From assembly GCA_020027965.1 (NCBI GenBank), contig JAHRHE010000013.1, positions 1-36,956 on the forward strand: a stretch of DNA of 36,956 nt, given 5' to 3'. This DNA is from Nitrospirota bacterium. GTDB taxonomy: Bacteria; Nitrospirota; Nitrospiria; Nitrospirales; Nitrospiraceae. Below are positions 33,305-36,956 of this stretch, one piece after another. The notes beneath the pieces were generated by a model. That model was not told where the DNA came from, made no database searches, and worked only from the letters and a program-made list of their open reading frames with translations. The position numbers and the translations under genes were made by a program. Every line of letters starts with the position of its first letter. Within the stretch, counting starts at the first letter, position 1.

Positions 33305-33499
33305 TCAGGTCACCCGTTGAGGGGTCTCGCGCCACTGGTTCAACTTCAACTGATCCCCGAGGCGATCGATAATGAGGGGATCCTGGCAGGCCGGACAGAG
33401 GATCACATCGCCTTGCTTAGCTGCCGGCTCCAGAATCACCGACCACTGGCAGCCCGGGCAGACGAGCTTCTGTAACCGTTTAGGCCTCGAGATACGCAT
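33305..33499 (-). CDS. Small zinc-ribbon protein (2)
   Basis: A 64-residue protein from ATG 33499 with the pairs CPGCQW and CPACQD. A longer frame starts at GTG 33634 and adds 45 residues that include a further Cys, and cannot be excluded. It precedes the other zinc-ribbon gene in the same direction, 45 bp away. A weak sigma-54-like sequence lies upstream at 33653-33668. Function unknown. Confidence 0.6.
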   Translation of the reverse strand: MRISRPKRLQKLVCPGCQWSVILEPAAKQGDVILCPACQDPLIIDRLGDQLKLNQWRETPQRVT

Positions 33500-33652
33500 C
33501 AGCCAGCGTCCCTGCCTGGGAGGAGTCTGAATGGAGCAACCTCCATACCTGAAATCAAGATGGTGGTATTTAACAACGAAATCACTTGGTTTCATCTTGT
33601 GTTTCATGATGGACCAGTCGGTCAGACGTTCCACATTAGATCATTCTTGACA

Positions 33653-33668
33653 CACAAGTGCAATACCA
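33653..33668 (-). promoter_or_regulatory. Weak sigma-54-like promoter candidate
   Basis: The minus strand reads TGGTATTGCACTTGTG against the consensus TGGCACG-N4-TTGCA. The GG at -24 and TTG at -12 are present, but the critical C of TTGC is T. It lies upstream of the zinc-ribbon/Mrp run and directly downstream of the gene for a sigma-54 activator. Confidence 0.3.
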
Positions 33669-33729
33669 TACTTTAAGCTGTTGATACTCTTGAATACTTT
33701 TAACGTTACTGATACGAAACAGGTGAGTT

Positions 33730-35121
33730 CTATGGCGAAACATTATGGGAGGATCGAATGTGGAGGCGTTTCAGCTTTCGCCAGAGCGTTGAGCGACTGA
33801 TGCCAAGTTGCTCTGAGGCGGCTCCGTAACGCCAACCGGTACGGTCTAGCACCCGCAGAATCGCATCTAGCTCGACATGCCGCAGAGAGGAGCCACCGAC
33901 CACCTTCTCCGGCCTCTGGCTTGGACGCGCTTGGATGTCCTTCGGCAAATGCTCGAGTTGAATCACGTCGCTTTCACAGCAGACGAAGGCATGCTCGATG
34001 ATGTTCTCCAGCTCCCGAATGTTCCCCGGATAGGAATAACTCTTCAGCACATCCAGCGCCTCGGATGAGACCTGCCGTATCTTCCTCCCAAGCTCATGGT
34101 TGAACTTGTCCACAAAGTGAGTAATCAGGAGAGGAATATCCTCGCGTCGCTCTCGCAGAGGAGGCAGCTCGATAGGGAACACACGAATCCGATAATACAG
34201 GTCCTCACGGAAGGTTCCATTTTTGACGGCGGCGGCCAGGTCTCGATTGCTCGCCGCCACGATGCGGACATCGACTTTGATGGTCTTGATGCCGCCGACT
34301 CGCTCGAATTCTTCCTTTTCCAGTACCCGAAGCAGCTTCACCTGGGTTGTCAAACTGACTTCGCCGATTTCATCAAGAAAGATGGTGCCAGCATTGGCCA
34401 ACTCAAACCGGCCCAATTTGTCGTAGAAGGCGCCGGTGAAGGCTCCCCTCACGTGGCCGAACAGCTCACTTTCCAAAATCCCTTCGGAGAGGGCAGCGCA
34501 GTTCACCACGACGAACCGCTTGTCCTTGCGTAGACTGTTGGCATGGATCGCGTAGGCGATAAGTTCCTTCCCGGTCCCACTCTCCCCCGTCACGAGCACT
34601 GATGTCTTCGAGCCGGCCACGGCAGGAAGCAACGAAAAAATCTCTCGCATGCGCCGACTCCGTCCGACGATATTCTCGAACTTACTTTGCTCACCAAGCC
34701 GCTGCTTCAATTCTTTGACTTCAGCGGCCTTGGCAGTCAGCTCTTTCGGAATAGACATATCCCGGATGACCTCGATGAGACCGATGAGGCGGCCGTCATC
34801 ATCTCGCAGAAAATCCGTATTGATGCTGGTGGGGATCAGGCGGCCGTCTCGACACCTGATAAACGCCTCGTAGTTGGACACCCGTTCCCCCCTGAGCGCC
34901 CGTTCGAGTACGCACTGATCCGTTGAGCAGATATTGCTCTGTACGAGGACATCGCACGCCATCACTTGTCCGCCCGTCTCCTGACCGAAGCCCAGCATCT
35001 CACGCATGGCACGGTTGATGAACGTGATGCGCTTGTTGAGGTCGATCGTGATCACCCCGTCGCTGATGCAATCCAGGATGACCTCAGCCTCGCTGTGTCG
35101 AGCCATCTGAAGCCGTTCCAT
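33730..35121 (-). CDS. Sigma-54-dependent transcriptional activator with PAS sensor
   Basis: A 463-residue regulator of the NtrC type without a receiver domain. It begins with a PAS domain (about residues 10-120; ILDCISDGVITID). This contains Cys-rich NICSTDQCVLE, a pattern seen in some redox or metal-linked PAS sensors. The AAA+ domain follows, with Walker A GESGTGKE (179-186), the sigma-54 contact GAFTGA (226-231) and Walker B FLDEIG (248-253). A Fis-type HTH ends the protein (GAASEQLGISRSTLWRKLKR). ATG 35121 (GGAGG upstream) is used; a GTG at 35172 would add CIGCH, a CxxCH pair, to the N-terminus. Target genes unknown. Confidence 0.9.
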   Translation of the reverse strand: MERLQMARHSEAEVILDCISDGVITIDLNKRITFINRAMREMLGFGQETGGQVMACDVLVQSNICSTDQCVLERALRGERVSNYEAFIRCRDGRLIPTSINTDFLRDDDGRLIGLIEVIRDMSIPKELTAKAAEVKELKQRLGEQSKFENIVGRSRRMREIFSLLPAVAGSKTSVLVTGESGTGKELIAYAIHANSLRKDKRFVVVNCAALSEGILESELFGHVRGAFTGAFYDKLGRFELANAGTIFLDEIGEVSLTTQVKLLRVLEKEEFERVGGIKTIKVDVRIVAASNRDLAAAVKNGTFREDLYYRIRVFPIELPPLRERREDIPLLITHFVDKFNHELGRKIRQVSSEALDVLKSYSYPGNIRELENIIEHAFVCCESDVIQLEHLPKDIQARPSQRPEKVVGGSSLRHVELDAILRVLDRTGWRYGAASEQLGISRSTLWRKLKRLHIRSSHNVSP

Positions 35122-35322
35122 GCCCGCCGCCTCCGCAGAATGACAGCCGATGCAGACTTCATGATACGCCACTCACTGTCGAGGAGACAAGTGCCGCTGC
35201 AGGGGGGACCCGGTCGAGAGGATGCTGGTGGCTAGGCGCGATGGGCGCTTTGCGAGCTGGAGAGGAAGAGTCGCCCGGCTGATGAGCCGGACGGCATACC
35301 AGGGATCAATGAACGACCCGGT

Positions 35323-36153
35323 TCAAGGCTGTGCGCGTTGCAGACTGTAGGCGAGCCCCACTTTCGAGAGGGTAAAGACCAACCACTTGGACGGATCGAA
35401 GTTGTACCATTTTGGTCCGTTGCGATAGTCGCGCAGATGTGTATGGTGGTAATTGTGATAGCCCTCCCCGAAGGTGACCAGAGACACCCACCAACTATCG
35501 CGGCTGCTGTCTTCGCTTCCGTGTGGTTGCCTGCCCCACAGGTGGCAGATTGAATTAATGCAAAACGTTGAGTTCAGCACCAGGAAGACTCGGCACACAC
35601 CAGCCAGCAGAAAGCAGCCGAGCCCTCCGATCCAGCCTCCATGGATCAGGCCGAGGGAGAACGGTAAGGCCAGCCCTGAAACCACGATCGGGATATAGTA
35701 GCGGTGCTGCCACATAATCAGAGGATCTTTCCGGAGCTTCGCCTCGTATTTCTCTTCACGATACGGTGACTTCACCATAATCCAACCACAGTGGCTGTGC
35801 CAAAAGCCTTTGAGCGCGTTGTAGGGATCATCTTCTTGATCGCAACGAGCATGATGGCGGATATGGTCGGCACACCAGCGCAGGGCGGAGTTTTCGAGCG
35901 CCCATCCCCCGGCCACCAGCAGGCAAGCGCGCACCCAGGCCGGACAGTCAAAACTCCGGTGTGAGATCAAGCGGTGGTACCCCACGGTAATCCCCAGTCC
36001 GCTCACCGCGTACAGCACCGCCAGCACGATCCAGTCGAAGGCGGTGAACCCGTGGAGGTACCCGAACACCGGCACGGCGACGATTGTCGCCAACGTGACC
36101 GTGGCAAAGAGGATGATCACAGGGTAATCAAGCTGCCGAGGCTGCTTCTCCAC
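35323..36153 (-). CDS. Acyl-CoA/acyl-lipid delta-9-type desaturase
   Basis: A 276-residue membrane di-iron desaturase that introduces a double bond into a fatty acyl chain. All three histidine boxes are present: HRLISH, HIRHH and HNYHH, with membrane pairs between them (VIILFATVTLATIVAVPVFG at the N-terminus). GTG 36153 is used because AGGAGGGAGACGA directly precedes it; the frame is open to 36198 but without a ribosome-binding site. A good sigma-70 promoter lies upstream at 36214-36242, which gives a leader of about 55 bases. It diverges from the proline dehydrogenase-type gene. Likely role: membrane fluidity. Confidence 0.9.
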   Translation of the reverse strand: MEKQPRQLDYPVIILFATVTLATIVAVPVFGYLHGFTAFDWIVLAVLYAVSGLGITVGYHRLISHRSFDCPAWVRACLLVAGGWALENSALRWCADHIRHHARCDQEDDPYNALKGFWHSHCGWIMVKSPYREEKYEAKLRKDPLIMWQHRYYIPIVVSGLALPFSLGLIHGGWIGGLGCFLLAGVCRVFLVLNSTFCINSICHLWGRQPHGSEDSSRDSWWVSLVTFGEGYHNYHHTHLRDYRNGPKWYNFDPSKWLVFTLSKVGLAYSLQRAQP

Positions 36154-36213
36154 TCGTCTCCCTCCTGGTTGGGGTGTTGTCGGCGAAGGCTGATGCACTC
36201 TTCTAAGGATCTT

Positions 36214-36242
36214 ATACTACAGAACAAGCATTAAAATTTCAA
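36214..36242 (-). promoter_or_regulatory. Sigma-70-type promoter for the desaturase gene
   Basis: The minus strand has TTGAAA (36237-36242), a spacer of exactly 17 bases, then TAGTAT (36214-36219). It is the only good match in the divergent spacer and points toward the desaturase start at 36153. Confidence 0.6.
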
Positions 36243-36310
36243 GCAAAACTTGCCGCGGTGTATACTGAAGAGCAGACGGTAGTCGGGCGCTTTTCACTCG
36301 CGAGGTGGGC

Positions 36311-36956
36311 ATGAAGGTCGGTGATCTGACACTTGAGCCGGAGATCCGCCGCATCGGGGAGGCACTGGCCACACGGTCCGCCGGCCATGCCCCCACGGTG
36401 TTTGACTCGCGCTGGTGGTCCGCCAATCTCCTGCGGTGGAGCATGAAGGATGACGACTTCAAGGTCCGGCTGTTTCGCTTCATTGACGTCCTGCCGTGCC
36501 TGCAACGCGATGAACAAGTGGCGAAACTGGTCGATGAGTACTTCGGCGGGATGGAGAAGCTGGCCGGTCCCATGCACTGGGGACTGCGAGCCATGTCGGC
36601 CACCCGTCTCGGAGCACGATTGAGCGTGCACTCCCTTCGCCATCAGGTCGAGCAAATGGCACGCACCTTCATTGCCGGCGCCTCGATCGACAGCGCCATG
36701 ACGGTGCTGACCCAGCTCTGGAAGAGCGGGCGCGCGTGTTCGGTGGATCTTCTGGGTGAGGCCACCGTCAGCGAGCGAGAAGCCGATCAGTATCGGGATC
36801 GATGCCTTCAGGCCCTGAAGAGCCTGGGGGAGGCCGCAGCCCTGTGGCCTCCCGCTCCGGTTCTCGAGCAGGATCACTTGGGGAAGGTTCCTCGCGTTCA
36901 GCTGTCCGTGAAGCTCTCCGCACTCTATTCGCAACTGGATGCCATTGACCCTGAGG
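36311..36956 (+). CDS. Proline dehydrogenase-type protein, N-terminal part (continues beyond the window)
   Basis: An open frame from ATG 36311 (GAGGTGG upstream) to the window edge, 215 codons. The translation MKVGDLTLEPEIRRIGEAL continues with SVDLLGEATVSEREADQY and VQLSVKLSALYSQLDAIDPE, both typical of the proline dehydrogenase barrel of PutA/RocA-type bifunctional proteins. These oxidise proline to glutamate via pyrroline-5-carboxylate. The frame lies on the strand opposite the desaturase and is divergent from it. A TATACT at 36261-36266 could be its -10 box. The aldehyde dehydrogenase half, if present, is outside the window. Confidence 0.85.
   Translation, partial: MKVGDLTLEPEIRRIGEALATRSAGHAPTVFDSRWWSANLLRWSMKDDDFKVRLFRFIDVLPCLQRDEQVAKLVDEYFGGMEKLAGPMHWGLRAMSATRLGARLSVHSLRHQVEQMARTFIAGASIDSAMTVLTQLWKSGRACSVDLLGEATVSEREADQYRDRCLQALKSLGEAAALWPPAPVLEQDHLGKVPRVQLSVKLSALYSQLDAIDPE

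Noticed and set aside
35122-35172. A CxxCH (heme-like) motif at the N-terminus of the sigma-54 activator
   Set aside because: It is translated only if the GTG at 35172 is used; the ATG at 35121 has a better ribosome-binding site, and a cytoplasmic regulator is an unlikely cytochrome c.
36239-36934. A 231-codon minus-strand frame at the window end
   Set aside because: It is the antisense of the proline dehydrogenase-type frame, which has family motifs on the plus strand.
1-36956. CRISPR arrays, rRNA and tRNA genes
   Set aside because: I saw no regularly spaced repeats with unique spacers and no recognisable RNA gene in the window; the 7-bp arrays have no spacers.

Overview
The window is GC-rich, compact bacterial chromosome with most genes on the minus strand. 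The gene set includes a PDH complex with separate E1 alpha and beta subunits, RtcB with archease, a MEMO-family protein, a solitary Mrp ATPase, a sigma-54 activator and a glutamate-mutase-L-like ATPase without a mutase. Together with the abundant intergenic palindromic repeats, this suggests an environmental, possibly Nitrospirota-like or Methylomirabilota-like bacterium. That placement is a guess from gene content; there is no marker gene here to prove it.

Layout. (1) Positions 1-1700: a plus-strand MucR-type zinc-finger protein carrying five tandem HTH repeats, flanked by two copies of a 74-bp segment that encodes the start of the same small minus-strand protein. (2) Positions 1700-7590: an accessory block of small minus-strand genes. 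Four of the intergenic spacers between 4426 and 6550 have the architecture of integron attC sites, so at least this part looks like a cassette array without an integrase in view (CALIN). The cassettes carry two HEPN-like proteins and several secreted or unknown proteins. Further along is a PD-(D/E)xK-like gene split by one in-frame TAG. (3) Positions 7590-8090: a non-coding, repeat-bearing gap. (4) Positions 8090-15770: housekeeping genes on the minus strand (rtcB, archease, an SdhB/FrdB-type iron-sulfur protein, an M24 peptidase, a large AsmA-like protein). (5) Positions 15900-18140: MFS transporter and cyclophilin on the plus strand, then a 124-bp MITE-like element. (6) Positions 18140-33500: a long run of minus-strand genes. 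In transcription order it holds two zinc-ribbon proteins, Mrp ATPase, Rieske ferredoxin, PDH E1 alpha, PDH E1 beta, two small unknown genes, E2 and lipoyl synthase. These are followed without a gap by an uncharacterised cluster: small helical protein, MutL-like ASKHA ATPase, barrel-sandwich/KOW protein, DUF6754-like membrane protein and three more membrane proteins. A MEMO-family gene ends the run. (7) Positions 33700-36956: sigma-54 activator, acyl desaturase and, divergent, the start of a proline dehydrogenase-type protein.

Working picture. The PDH genes and lipoyl synthase form a functional unit: LipA makes the lipoyl groups used by E2. The adjoining six- or seven-gene membrane cluster is translationally coupled to lipA and is the best candidate for an undescribed system. 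It couples an ATPase-fold protein to a set of integral membrane proteins, and no substrate can be named from sequence. Heptad-repeat arrays sit inside these operons and in several cases begin at the stop codon of a gene.
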